From CAYJBH01 sp964370765 (GTDB taxonomy: Bacteria; Bacillota; Clostridia; Oscillospirales; Ruminococcaceae), in the NCBI GenBank assembly GCA_964370765.1, contig CAYJKW010000002.1:1-64000 (forward strand): a stretch of 64,000 bases of DNA, read 5' to 3'. This document shows positions 25,724 through 33,615 of the stretch, piece after piece; positions within the stretch are counted from its first letter, which is position 1, and each line of letters opens with the position of its first letter. The notes below the pieces were generated by a model. The model searched no databases, was not told where the DNA came from, and saw nothing but the letters and a program-made list of their open reading frames with translations. The position numbers and the translations under genes are program-made.

Positions 25724-27106
25724 ATGAATTCATGTAATGTTTTAATAATCGGTGCAGGTCCTGCAGGAATTTTCACCGCATTAGAACTTGTAAAAAAAGG
25801 ATATTCCGGCAAGATAGTAATGGTAGAAAAGGGTGCGCCGATAGAAAAACGCAGCTGTCCAAAAGGTAAAACCGGTGTATGTGTATCATGTAAGCCCTGC
25901 CATATTACAACAGGATTTTCGGGCGCCGGTGCATTTTCGGACGGCAAGCTTTCCCTAGCAACAGAGGTGGGCGGAGATCTTCCCGAATTAATCGGTGACG
26001 CCCTAACAGCCGATTTAATAAAGTATACCGATGATATCTACCTTGAGTTTGGTGCAGATGATAAGGTGGAAGGAGTCGGAAACGACGCTAAGGTTAAGGA
26101 GATACGCAAGCGTACTATACAGGCGGGGCTAAAACTTGTTGACTGTCCTATACGCCACCTTGGAACAGAAAAGGCACAAGAGATATACCTAGCTATACAA
26201 AATTACCTTGGTAATAACGGTGTTGAGCTACGGTTTGGTACATCCGCCACCTCACTTTGTATAGAGGACGGTTGTTGCACCGGTGTTGAGCTACAGGGCG
26301 GTGAGATTATATCGGCAGAACATATAATAGTAGCTACCGGTCGACGCGGCGCTGACTGGCTTGAAAATATGTGCAAAAAATTTAATGTAGCGCACCAGCC
26401 CGGTACAGTAGATATTGGTGTGCGTGTAGAGGTGCGAAACGAAATCATGGAGGATGTTAATAACGTTCTTTATGAATCAAAGTTAATCGGCTATCCAAAG
26501 CCATTTAAAAATAAGGTTCGTACATTTTGCCAAAACCCGGGTGGATTTGTTAGCCAGGAAAACTACGATGATGATCTTGCAGTTGTTAACGGGCATTCCT
26601 ATAAGGTGCGCAAGTCAAAAAACACCAATCTTGCAATACTATGTTCACACGATTTTAGCGAACCATTTAACGAGCCTATCAAATATGCATGTAAGGTGGG
26701 CGAATTAACAAATATGCTTGGTGCAGGGCATATCGTTGTACAACGTTATGGCGATATCTTAGATGGAAAACGCACATGGCAGGACGAGTTGTCACGCTCT
26801 AATGTGCGCCCTACCCTTCCGGATGCAGTCGCGGGGGATATTACTGCGGCTATGCCCTACCGAGCCATGACAAATATAATTAACTTTATACAAGCGGTAG
26901 ACCATGTTGTACCGGGCTTTGCCGCCTATGAAACATTGCTTTACTCGCCGGAGATAAAGTTTTATAGTAACCGTGTAAAGATGAACGATCGTATGACTAC
27001 AAACGTACAAAACCTATACTGCCTTGGTGACTCCAGTGGTTGGACAAGGGGTTTAATGATGGCATCGGTTATGGGGGTTCATATGGCAAGGCACCTTTTA
27101 AAATAA
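25724..27106 (+). CDS. COG2509-type FAD-dependent dehydrogenase of unknown substrate
   Basis: A 460-residue flavoprotein. It opens with an FAD-binding Rossmann motif (VLIIGAGPAGIFTALEL), followed by a Cys-rich stretch (CPKGKTGVCVSCKPC, about 45-60) that is a mark of the COG2509 group, then GFSGAGAFSDGKLS. A second ATGRRGADWL segment and the C-terminal NLYCLGDSSGWTRGLMMA complete the FAD domain. The group is widespread in Clostridia, and its substrate is not established. Own transcript, ended by a strong bidirectional terminator. Cytoplasmic. Confidence 0.82.
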   Translation: MNSCNVLIIGAGPAGIFTALELVKKGYSGKIVMVEKGAPIEKRSCPKGKTGVCVSCKPCHITTGFSGAGAFSDGKLSLATEVGGDLPELIGDALTADLIKYTDDIYLEFGADDKVEGVGNDAKVKEIRKRTIQAGLKLVDCPIRHLGTEKAQEIYLAIQNYLGNNGVELRFGTSATSLCIEDGCCTGVELQGGEIISAEHIIVATGRRGADWLENMCKKFNVAHQPGTVDIGVRVEVRNEIMEDVNNVLYESKLIGYPKPFKNKVRTFCQNPGGFVSQENYDDDLAVVNGHSYKVRKSKNTNLAILCSHDFSEPFNEPIKYACKVGELTNMLGAGHIVVQRYGDILDGKRTWQDELSRSNVRPTLPDAVAGDITAAMPYRAMTNIINFIQAVDHVVPGFAAYETLLYSPEIKFYSNRVKMNDRMTTNVQNLYCLGDSSGWTRGLMMASVMGVHMARHLLK

Positions 27107-27118
27107 AGTCATATTTAA

Positions 27119-27155
27119 AAAATACGCTATGCCACGTTGTGGCATAGCGTATTTT
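27119..27155. terminator. Bidirectional terminator between the flavoprotein and kinase genes
   Basis: A 17-bp perfect stem (27119-27135 with 27139-27155) and 3-nt loop with A/T tracts on both sides, between convergent genes. Confidence 0.85.
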
Positions 27156-27186
27156 AAAGAGTAGAACCTTGTCCTATTTTGGTGCA

Positions 27187-27933
27187 CTATTCGTACTGTA
27201 CCACATCGGCAAGTCGTGTTAAAAATTCCTTTTCTTTTTCGTTGCCCTTTACTGATTGTGATGCTGCCACAATCGGAATCCAGTTTTCTACATATTTTCT
27301 TTTAGTGCCGCTTTTTTGGCAGAAAAGCTCAATATATTTCTCCGCAACATCGGCTTGGTCGTTCAGACGGAACATTAACAGGCTGCGTGCAATATCAGCA
27401 GAGGCATTACCCTGTGTAACATGAGACCAATCCAATACATAAACTGTGCCATCGTCCTTTACTATAATATTATCGGGCGAGAAATCACCGTGGCAAACCT
27501 TGCTATGATTTGGCATTGACTCAAGACGTGTCAGCAGCTCATATTTGACATTTTCATCAAAGTCGGTCGCATTGATTTTTAGGGTCATTTTATCCTTAAT
27601 CTTAGATAAAAGAGGTGAGCTATGCGCCTGTACAAGCATCTGGGTATCAACAAACATCCTAATATACTCGTTTGTTTTATCTGGATTTTTTGTCATTAAA
27701 TTTGCAAGTGTTTCCCCCTTTATATATTCACTTACAATAGCCCAATCCCCCTCGATCTTCTTAACCTCAATAAGCTTCGGTACATTTAAACCTGTTTCGT
27801 AGATACGGGACTGGTTAAGTGCCTCGTTAAGCACGGCTGAGCTTGCAAAACTTTTATCGAACAACTTTATAACAGTATCGCCCTTACGGTAGATAGTTTT
27901 ATTGTTACGCTCTACAATAATATTTTTTTCCAT
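27187..27933 (-). CDS. Aminoglycoside phosphotransferase-like small kinase
   Basis: A 248-residue protein kinase-fold enzyme of the APH/choline kinase group. Visible: VIKLF lysine region (about residue 24), the catalytic loop HGDFSPDNIIV (about 146) and the metal motif VLDWSH (about 166). Such proteins phosphorylate small molecules; being a resistance enzyme is only one option. It lies 15 nt after adhE on the same strand and probably shares its transcript. No specific substrate can be inferred. Confidence 0.75.
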   Translation of the reverse strand: MEKNIIVERNNKTIYRKGDTVIKLFDKSFASSAVLNEALNQSRIYETGLNVPKLIEVKKIEGDWAIVSEYIKGETLANLMTKNPDKTNEYIRMFVDTQMLVQAHSSPLLSKIKDKMTLKINATDFDENVKYELLTRLESMPNHSKVCHGDFSPDNIIVKDDGTVYVLDWSHVTQGNASADIARSLLMFRLNDQADVAEKYIELFCQKSGTKRKYVENWIPIVAASQSVKGNEKEKEFLTRLADVVQYE

Positions 27934-27948
27934 AATACTCCCCCCTTC

Positions 27949-30573
27949 TTATTTAACACCATAGTAGGCATCAAGATACATCTGCTTTAGTTCGGCCATT
28001 AGTGGGTACCTTGGGTTTGCACCGGTGCACTGGTCATCAAATGCAAGTTCGGTCATTTCATCAAGGCTGTCAAGGAATGCCTTTTCGTCTATATCATAAT
28101 CTTTTATGCATTTTTTAATGCCTATATCTGCCTTAAGTTTTTCTATTGCATCCATAAGATTTTCGGTGCACTCTATATCGTTTTTACCGTTAATACCTAT
28201 AAAACGGGCAACCTCGGCGTATCTTTTGCAGGCCTGTGGATAACGGTATTGTGAAAACGCACCCATCTTTGTTGGGTTATCGGTCATGTTAAAGCGAATA
28301 ACATGGTTAATTAGTAGTGCATTTGCAACGCCGTGTGGAAGGTGGTGGAATGCACCAAGCTTATGCGCCATCGAGTGGCATATACCAAGGAATGCATTAG
28401 CAAAAGCTATTCCTGCAAGTGTTGAGGCATTTGCCATATTTTCCCTTGCCTCAGGATCAGCTGCACCATTTTTGTATGCTAACGGTAAGTTATCAAATAT
28501 TAGTTTAACCGCTGTAAGTGCCGAACCATCGGTATAGGCTGATGCAAGCATAGAGGCATATGCTTCAAGTGCATGTGTGAGTGCATCAATACCGGATGCA
28601 GCTGTTAATCCTTTTGGCATGTGCATCATAAGGTCTGCATCTACTATAGCCATCTTAGGAAGCAACTCATAGTCGGCAAGCGGGTATTTAACGCCTGTCT
28701 GCTCGTCGGTAATAACGGCGAACGGGGTAACCTCACTACCTGTACCTGCAGTTGTCGGTATTGCTACAAGATCTGCTTTAACACCTAGTTTTGGGAAACC
28801 ACATATACGTTTACGTATATCCATAAAACGCATTGCAATATCGAAAAAGTCTATCTGTGGATATTCGTAAAGGGTCCACATAATCTTTGCAGCATCTATC
28901 GGAGAACCGCCACCAAAAGCCANNNNNNNNNNAGCCACAATACAATCCGGCTTAAAGGCCTCCATAGCCTTTGCACCTGCTTTTGCTGTTGCAAGTGTCG
29001 GATCCGGCTCTACCTCAAAGAAGGTTGTATGTGCAATACCCATCTCGTCAAGCTGATCTGTTACAACCTGTATATTTCCGTTTTTGTATAAAAAATCATC
29101 GGTAACGATAAATACACGCTTTTTGTCATAAACATCCTTAAGCTCTCTCATTGCAAGCTGCAAGCAGCCCTTTTTGAAGTATAGTTTTTCAGGAGTGCGT
29201 AACCAGAGCATATTTTCTCTCCTTTCGGCAACGGTTTTCGTGTTTATAAGGTGCTTAACGCCTACATTCTCTGATACGGAGTTGCCGCCCCAACTACCAC
29301 AACCGAGTGTTAGGGATGGTGCAAGGCTAAAGTTATATAGGTCACCTATACCGCCATGTGCAGCAGGTGTGTTAACAACAATTCGACAGGTCTTTACACG
29401 GTTTTCAAATGTGGTTAGGTCATCTTTACCGGTTGCAGTGTTAATAAATATTGATGCAGTATGGCCGTAACCACCATCTATAATTAACTGTTCTGCCTTA
29501 TCTACAGCATCATCAAACTTCTTGTAGCTGTACATAGCAAGGACCGGAGAAAGTTTTTCATGAGCAAATTCTTCCGAAAGTTCTACACTCTCAACCTCGC
29601 CTATTAAAATCTTTGTCTTTTCTGGTACACTAAAGCCGGAAAGTTCAGCAATTTTGTAGGCACTTTGACCTACTATCTTTGCATTAAGTGCACCGTCGAT
29701 TATTATGGTTTTACGCACTAAGTCTATCTCTTGTTTGGATAGAATATGACAACCCCTAAGCTTAAATTCATCCTTAACTTTTTTGTATATCTTGCTATCC
29801 ACGATAACAGATTGTTCCGATGCACATATCATACCGTTATCGAAGGTTTTGGACAAAATAACCGAGGCTACAGCCATCTCTACATCGGCGCTTTCGTGAA
29901 AGATTGCCGGTACGTTTCCGGCACCAACTCCGATAGCGGGTTTACCGGAGGAGTAGGCACTACGTACCATTCCGGGACCACCAGTTGCAAGAATAAGGTC
30001 TACCGATTTCATTACCTCCGAGGTAAGTTCCAACGATGGTTTGTCGATCCAACCTATAATCCCTTCCGGTGCACCGGCAGCAACAGCTGCATCAAGAATA
30101 GTTTTTGCTGCTTCGATAGTGCAGCCCTTTGCACGTGGATGGGGGCTAAATATAATTCCGTTACCTGTTTTAAGGGCAAGTAATGCTTTAAATATTGCAG
30201 TAGAGGTAGGGTTGGTTGTAGGTATAACCGCTGCAACAACACCTACCGGCTCGGCTATAACTCTAATACCTGCACGATCATCCCTGTCTATTACACCTGT
30301 TGTTTTGGCATCATAATATTTGTTGTAGATATATTCAGAGGCATAGTGGTTTTTAATTACTTTATCCTCAACAACTCCCATGCCGGTTTCCTGAACAGCC
30401 TGCTTTGCAAGTGGAATTCTTTTTTTGTTAGCTGCCACTGCCGCCGCTTTAAAGATCTCATCTAGCTTTTCCTGTGGGAATTTAGCATATACCTCCTGTG
30501 CGGCACGGATCTCTGCTATACGAGCTTTAAGTTGCTCTACATTCTCTACTGTTGTTACTGTGGATTTATTCAT
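27949..30573 (-). CDS. adhE: Bifunctional acetaldehyde-CoA/alcohol dehydrogenase AdhE (10-N gap inside)
   Basis: Two-domain fermentation enzyme that reduces acetyl-CoA to acetaldehyde and then ethanol with NADH. N-terminal aldehyde dehydrogenase domain (about 1-440) with the active-site Cys in NGMICASEQS. C-terminal Fe-dependent alcohol dehydrogenase (about 460-869) with GGGSPIDAAK and the iron ligands around CHSMAHKLGAFHHLPHG. Ten N at 28923-28932 interrupt it. The 5 bases AGCCA stand on both sides, and collapsing N plus one copy (15 nt) gives PDCIVAFGGGSPIDAAK, which matches the family without insertion, so the real length is probably 869. Two Rex-like sites lie upstream. A small kinase follows at 15 nt. 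Confidence 0.94.
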   Translation of the reverse strand: MNKSTVTTVENVEQLKARIAEIRAAQEVYAKFPQEKLDEIFKAAAVAANKKRIPLAKQAVQETGMGVVEDKVIKNHYASEYIYNKYYDAKTTGVIDRDDRAGIRVIAEPVGVVAAVIPTTNPTSTAIFKALLALKTGNGIIFSPHPRAKGCTIEAAKTILDAAVAAGAPEGIIGWIDKPSLELTSEVMKSVDLILATGGPGMVRSAYSSGKPAIGVGAGNVPAIFHESADVEMAVASVILSKTFDNGMICASEQSVIVDSKIYKKVKDEFKLRGCHILSKQEIDLVRKTIIIDGALNAKIVGQSAYKIAELSGFSVPEKTKILIGEVESVELSEEFAHEKLSPVLAMYSYKKFDDAVDKAEQLIIDGGYGHTASIFINTATGKDDLTTFENRVKTCRIVVNTPAAHGGIGDLYNFSLAPSLTLGCGSWGGNSVSENVGVKHLINTKTVAERRENMLWLRTPEKLYFKKGCLQLAMRELKDVYDKKRVFIVTDDFLYKNGNIQVVTDQLDEMGIAHTTFFEVEPDPTLATAKAGAKAMEAFKPDCIVAXXXXAFGGGSPIDAAKIMWTLYEYPQIDFFDIAMRFMDIRKRICGFPKLGVKADLVAIPTTAGTGSEVTPFAVITDEQTGVKYPLADYELLPKMAIVDADLMMHMPKGLTAASGIDALTHALEAYASMLASAYTDGSALTAVKLIFDNLPLAYKNGAADPEARENMANASTLAGIAFANAFLGICHSMAHKLGAFHHLPHGVANALLINHVIRFNMTDNPTKMGAFSQYRYPQACKRYAEVARFIGINGKNDIECTENLMDAIEKLKADIGIKKCIKDYDIDEKAFLDSLDEMTELAFDDQCTGANPRYPLMAELKQMYLDAYYGVK
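28918..28937. other. Scaffold gap of 10 N with a 5-bp duplicate at its edges
   Basis: N run at 28923-28932, with AGCCA both before (28918-28922) and after (28933-28937). Removing the N and one copy restores the AdhE family alignment. Confidence 0.8.
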
Positions 30574-30592
30574 AAGTTTGCCCTCCTAATCT

Positions 30593-30610
30593 TTGTTAAA
30601 ATTTTAACAC
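30593..30610. promoter_or_regulatory. Rex-like operator 1 upstream of adhE
   Basis: TTGTTAA-AATT-TTAACAC matches the known Rex consensus TTGTTAA-N4-TTAACAA at all but the last base. Rex is the NADH/NAD+ sensor that represses adhE-type genes in Bacillota. It is about 20 nt before the adhE start. Confidence 0.65.
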
Positions 30611-30647
30611 ACTATTTTCGACTTGTAAAGTATCTGTCACAAATACT

Positions 30648-30665
30648 TTGTTAAATTTTTATCAA
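30648..30665. promoter_or_regulatory. Rex-like operator 2 upstream of adhE
   Basis: TTGTTAA-ATTT-TTATCAA differs from the Rex consensus at one base. It is 55 bp from operator 1, between adhE and the recR terminator. Confidence 0.55.
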
Positions 30666-30814
30666 TCGTTTTGTCTTTATTATGGTTATTATGCACAGTA
30701 ATGTTAAAATTAACAGGATTTTAGTGAATAAAGCCGTGTTTTAAAAGGATTTTAGGGTGTTTTATTTAGTTGGCTAAACGATAATTTATAGCAAGTAATG
30801 CATTTGTTGCATAA

Positions 30815-30849
30815 AAAGAGTAGCAACCCATCATGGATTACTACTCTTT
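30815..30849 (-). terminator. Terminator of the dnaX-ybaB-recR transcript
   Basis: Minus strand: 12-bp stem with one mismatch (30849-30838 with 30826-30815) followed by TTTTTAT, just after the recR stop. Confidence 0.8.
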
Positions 30850-30865
30850 CAGTTTGTCTTTCTTA

Positions 30866-31471
30866 TTAAATCTCGCCTCTGCCATCAAGGGCTTTTGCCA
30901 AGGTAATTTCGTCAGCATATTCAAGATGGGCACCTACCGGTAGTCCATATGCAAGCCGCGTCACCTTAACACCCATAGGTTTGAACAGCCTTGCAAGATA
31001 CATTGCGGTTGCCTCCCCCTCCACTGTGGGATTGGTAGCCATAATAATCTCGGTTATCTCACCGTTAGTCATTCTTGACATTAGTTCTTTAATGCATAGT
31101 TCCTCTACACCTATGCCATCCATAGGTGAAATAAGTCCATGCAACACATGATAAAGGCCATGGTACTCCCTTGTTTTTTCAAAGGAAGTAATGTCCCTCG
31201 GATTTTCTACCACACATATTAAGGTACGATCACGCTTTTCGTCACTACAGATATGGCAAATCTGCTTATCGGTAAAGTTTTGGCAGACATCACAACGCCG
31301 AATAGATGCATGTAGCTTTTCTATAGCACTTGCAAAATCCAACGCCTCTGCCTTTTCCATCTTTAATATCTGATATGCCATTCTGGTTGCGCCCTTGCGC
31401 CCGATACCCGGTAGCTTTGCAAACTGATTTATTAGGTTTTCAAGCGGTGCGGCATTAAAACCTATGCTCAA
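30866..31471 (-). CDS. recR: Recombination protein RecR
   Basis: A 201-residue DNA-clamp protein that works with RecF and RecO to load RecA at gaps. It has a helix-hairpin-helix (LPGIGRKGATRMAYQ), a C4 zinc finger (CDVC...CHIC, about residues 57-72) and a Toprim domain with VVENPRD and MATNPTVEGEATA. The start is TTG at 31471, which overlaps the ybaB stop (TTGA), so translation is coupled. Last gene of dnaX-ybaB-recR, the usual Bacillota order. Confidence 0.95.
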   Translation of the reverse strand: MSIGFNAAPLENLINQFAKLPGIGRKGATRMAYQILKMEKAEALDFASAIEKLHASIRRCDVCQNFTDKQICHICSDEKRDRTLICVVENPRDITSFEKTREYHGLYHVLHGLISPMDGIGVEELCIKELMSRMTNGEITEIIMATNPTVEGEATAMYLARLFKPMGVKVTRLAYGLPVGAHLEYADEITLAKALDGRGEI

Positions 31472-31797
31472 ATGTTTACCCCCAGGCGCTCACGCTCAGC
31501 ATTGCCGTGATCGGTAACCGTTTTGTTTGCAGTGTTTACTGCCTCGGTTATAAGGTCGCTTAGTAGCTCTATGTCATCTTTATCCACTACCGACTCATCT
31601 ATCTTAAGGTTGCTTATCTCATGTTTACCGTTTATAGTTAGGGTAACAAGGCCACTACCTGCCGATATTTCATGTTCTTTTTCGTCTAACTCGGCATTCA
31701 GTTTTTCCAGTACTTCCTGCATCTTCTGTGCCTGCTGCATAAGTTGATTCATGTTTGCCGGTCCTCCGCCAAGACCTTTTGGTAGATTTGCTCTCAT
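31468..31797 (-). CDS. YbaB/EbfC nucleoid-associated protein
   Basis: A 109-residue DNA-binding protein of the YbaB/EbfC family. Typical features are the Gly-rich opening, MNQLMQQAQKMQEVLEKL, the GSGLVTLTINGKHEISNLKID core and the DDIELLSDLITEAVNTA helix. AAAGGA lies before the start. It sits between dnaX and recR, as in most Bacillota, and overlaps recR. Confidence 0.93.
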   Translation of the reverse strand: MRANLPKGLGGGPANMNQLMQQAQKMQEVLEKLNAELDEKEHEISAGSGLVTLTINGKHEISNLKIDESVVDKDDIELLSDLITEAVNTANKTVTDHGNAERERLGVNI

Positions 31798-31834
31798 AAT
31801 TAAAATCCTTTCTATACTTTATAACTTGTAGTTA

Positions 31835-33445
31835 TTATTTGTACTCTATCGGTACACCACGTTGCTCCAACATCTTTATTGTTGCCTCGGTGGTGCTGTT
31901 TTTATCGGCCGTTTTGTAAGGGCCTATGGAGTAGCTTTTTCCTGTTATCTGTGAAATAGCCTCACGTACTATGCGGCTATTTTCCTTTTCTTTGCGCATA
32001 AACTCTAAAAACATTTTGTTACCATCTATCAACACCCTATTATTAGTTTTATCGATATAGGCAGTTGTGTTTATAAGGCTTGCATATGCCAATGGGTTTA
32101 TATCCTTTAGCAACTCTACCACCTGCCCCCAGCTATCCATAACCCTTATATCATCGTTATCATCTTCCGGCTCGGTAGCTATAACAGGGGTTTTTGGTTT
32201 TGTTGCAGTAGCCGTTGTCGATGCTGTTTTTGGTGCGACCTGCGGTGCCGGTTGCTGTGGCGGTACAAACTGTTGTACCGGCTGTTGTGCAGCTATCGTG
32301 GCTTGTTGCGGTGCTTGAATTTGTGGCGACGGTATCTGCTGTGGCGGTGCCGCCTGCGGTTGTGCAATCGCAATCTTATCATTTGCCATCTTTAAAAGTG
32401 CAAGCGAAAGCTCCGATTCGGCAGCACCGGTAAGTGCAATTCTATCCAGTGCACTGCAAAGAATATCACTTTGACTAAGCAATAATCGCATGTCAGAGTC
32501 TTTATAGTTTTCGTAGCGCCTGCGCTGTAGTTCCGGCAATGTGCTTAGCAAGTTTATATCTATAGTGGCAAGCATTAGATTTTTATAGTGGTTCATCAAC
32601 TCCTTTATCAGCTGACGCTCGTCCAGCGATCCGCTACGAAGCTGTGAAACTTTTTCCATTAAACCCTTGTTGTCACCTGCCTGAACCATATCGGATATAT
32701 CAAACAGGTAGCCACGGTCGGCTATGCCGGCAAGCTCTGAGATACGCTCGGGCGATATATCGGTACCACCACTACTAACTGTATCCAGTAACGAAAGTGC
32801 GTCCCTCATCCCACCGTCGGCAAGGGATGATATAAGCGATGCAGCCTCCTCCGATAGGTCTATACCCTCACAATCGGCAACATGCAGTAAACGACCCTTT
32901 ATTAAATCCGGCTCTATACGCCTAAAGTCAAACCTTTGACACCTTGAAAGAATTGTTGCCGGCACCTTGTGTATCTCGGTGGTGGCAAGCATAAAGATTA
33001 CATATTCCGGCGGTTCCTCCATTATCTTTAACAGCGCATTAAATGCCGCCTGAGATAACATATGAACCTCGTCAATAATATAAACACGATATCTGGAAAC
33101 CGTGGGTGCGAAGGCAGTTTCTTCACGTAATTCCCTTATAAAGTCTACACCATTGTTTGACGCCGCATCTATCTCCTGTGTATCGATATTCTGGCCTGCC
33201 TGCTCGGCTGTACAGATTTCACATACGCCACAGGCATCACCATCCTCGTTGTTTTTACAGGATATTGCCTTTGCAAATATCTTGGCACAGCTTGTCTTAC
33301 CGGTGCCTCGTGTACCACAAAACAGGTAGGCGTGACCTACCCTACCTGTTGCTATCTGATTTTTTAACGCCGTTACTATCGGCTGTTGCCCGACCACATC
33401 CTTAAACCCGGATGGACGGTATTTTCTGTATAATGCTAAATACAT
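31835..33445 (-). CDS. dnaX: DNA polymerase III subunits gamma/tau
   Basis: Clamp-loader ATPase, 536 residues from the ATG at 33445 (MYLALYRKYRPSGFKDVVGQ). Walker A is FCGTRGTGKTSCA, followed by a zinc site CKNNEDGDACGVCEIC and the DEVHMLS box. Domain III is followed by a Pro/Gln/Ala-rich linker (about 370-430) and a short tau C-terminus. An open frame extends upstream to 33562, but it runs into the SRP RNA gene and has no family match, so I reject that start. AGGTGG lies 10 nt before the chosen ATG. First gene of dnaX-ybaB-recR. Confidence 0.94.
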   Translation of the reverse strand: MYLALYRKYRPSGFKDVVGQQPIVTALKNQIATGRVGHAYLFCGTRGTGKTSCAKIFAKAISCKNNEDGDACGVCEICTAEQAGQNIDTQEIDAASNNGVDFIRELREETAFAPTVSRYRVYIIDEVHMLSQAAFNALLKIMEEPPEYVIFMLATTEIHKVPATILSRCQRFDFRRIEPDLIKGRLLHVADCEGIDLSEEAASLISSLADGGMRDALSLLDTVSSGGTDISPERISELAGIADRGYLFDISDMVQAGDNKGLMEKVSQLRSGSLDERQLIKELMNHYKNLMLATIDINLLSTLPELQRRRYENYKDSDMRLLLSQSDILCSALDRIALTGAAESELSLALLKMANDKIAIAQPQAAPPQQIPSPQIQAPQQATIAAQQPVQQFVPPQQPAPQVAPKTASTTATATKPKTPVIATEPEDDNDDIRVMDSWGQVVELLKDINPLAYASLINTTAYIDKTNNRVLIDGNKMFLEFMRKEKENSRIVREAISQITGKSYSIGPYKTADKNSTTEATIKMLEQRGVPIEYK

Positions 33446-33484
33446 AGTGCTGTACCACCTGCCATATAGGTTTTTAATCATGAT

Positions 33485-33610
33485 GTGACGACGGTGGGCG
33501 GCACGGAGTGCTGTGGCGCACAGGTTAGGCTGCTTAATGCTGCTCGGTTCCCCGCCTGACATGGTTCACGGCCGCCTGTCGCACAGTTCCATACTGCCCA
33601 CCCTCGTCAC
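33485..33610 (-). ncRNA. ffs: Signal recognition particle RNA (bacterial SRP/4.5S type)
   Basis: Minus-strand RNA of about 126 nt. The two ends pair over a long stem (GTGACGA.GGGTGGGC with GCCCACCGTCGTCAC). The centre carries the Ffh-binding hairpin, reading CCATGTCAGGCGGGGAACCG followed by AGCAGCATTAAG, closely similar to the conserved SRP domain IV with a GGAA-type tetraloop. It lies directly upstream of dnaX, as in many Bacillota, and has a consensus promoter. The ends are placed from the outer stem and may be off by 10 nt or so. Confidence 0.85.
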
Positions 33611-33615
33611 ACAGA

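Noticed and set aside
27187..27933. Aminoglycoside resistance gene
   Set aside because: It has the APH fold motifs only; the position after adhE and the small size do not support a resistance role.
33446..33562. N-terminal extension of dnaX
   Set aside because: It overlaps the SRP RNA gene and does not resemble DnaX; the ATG at 33445 gives the family start.
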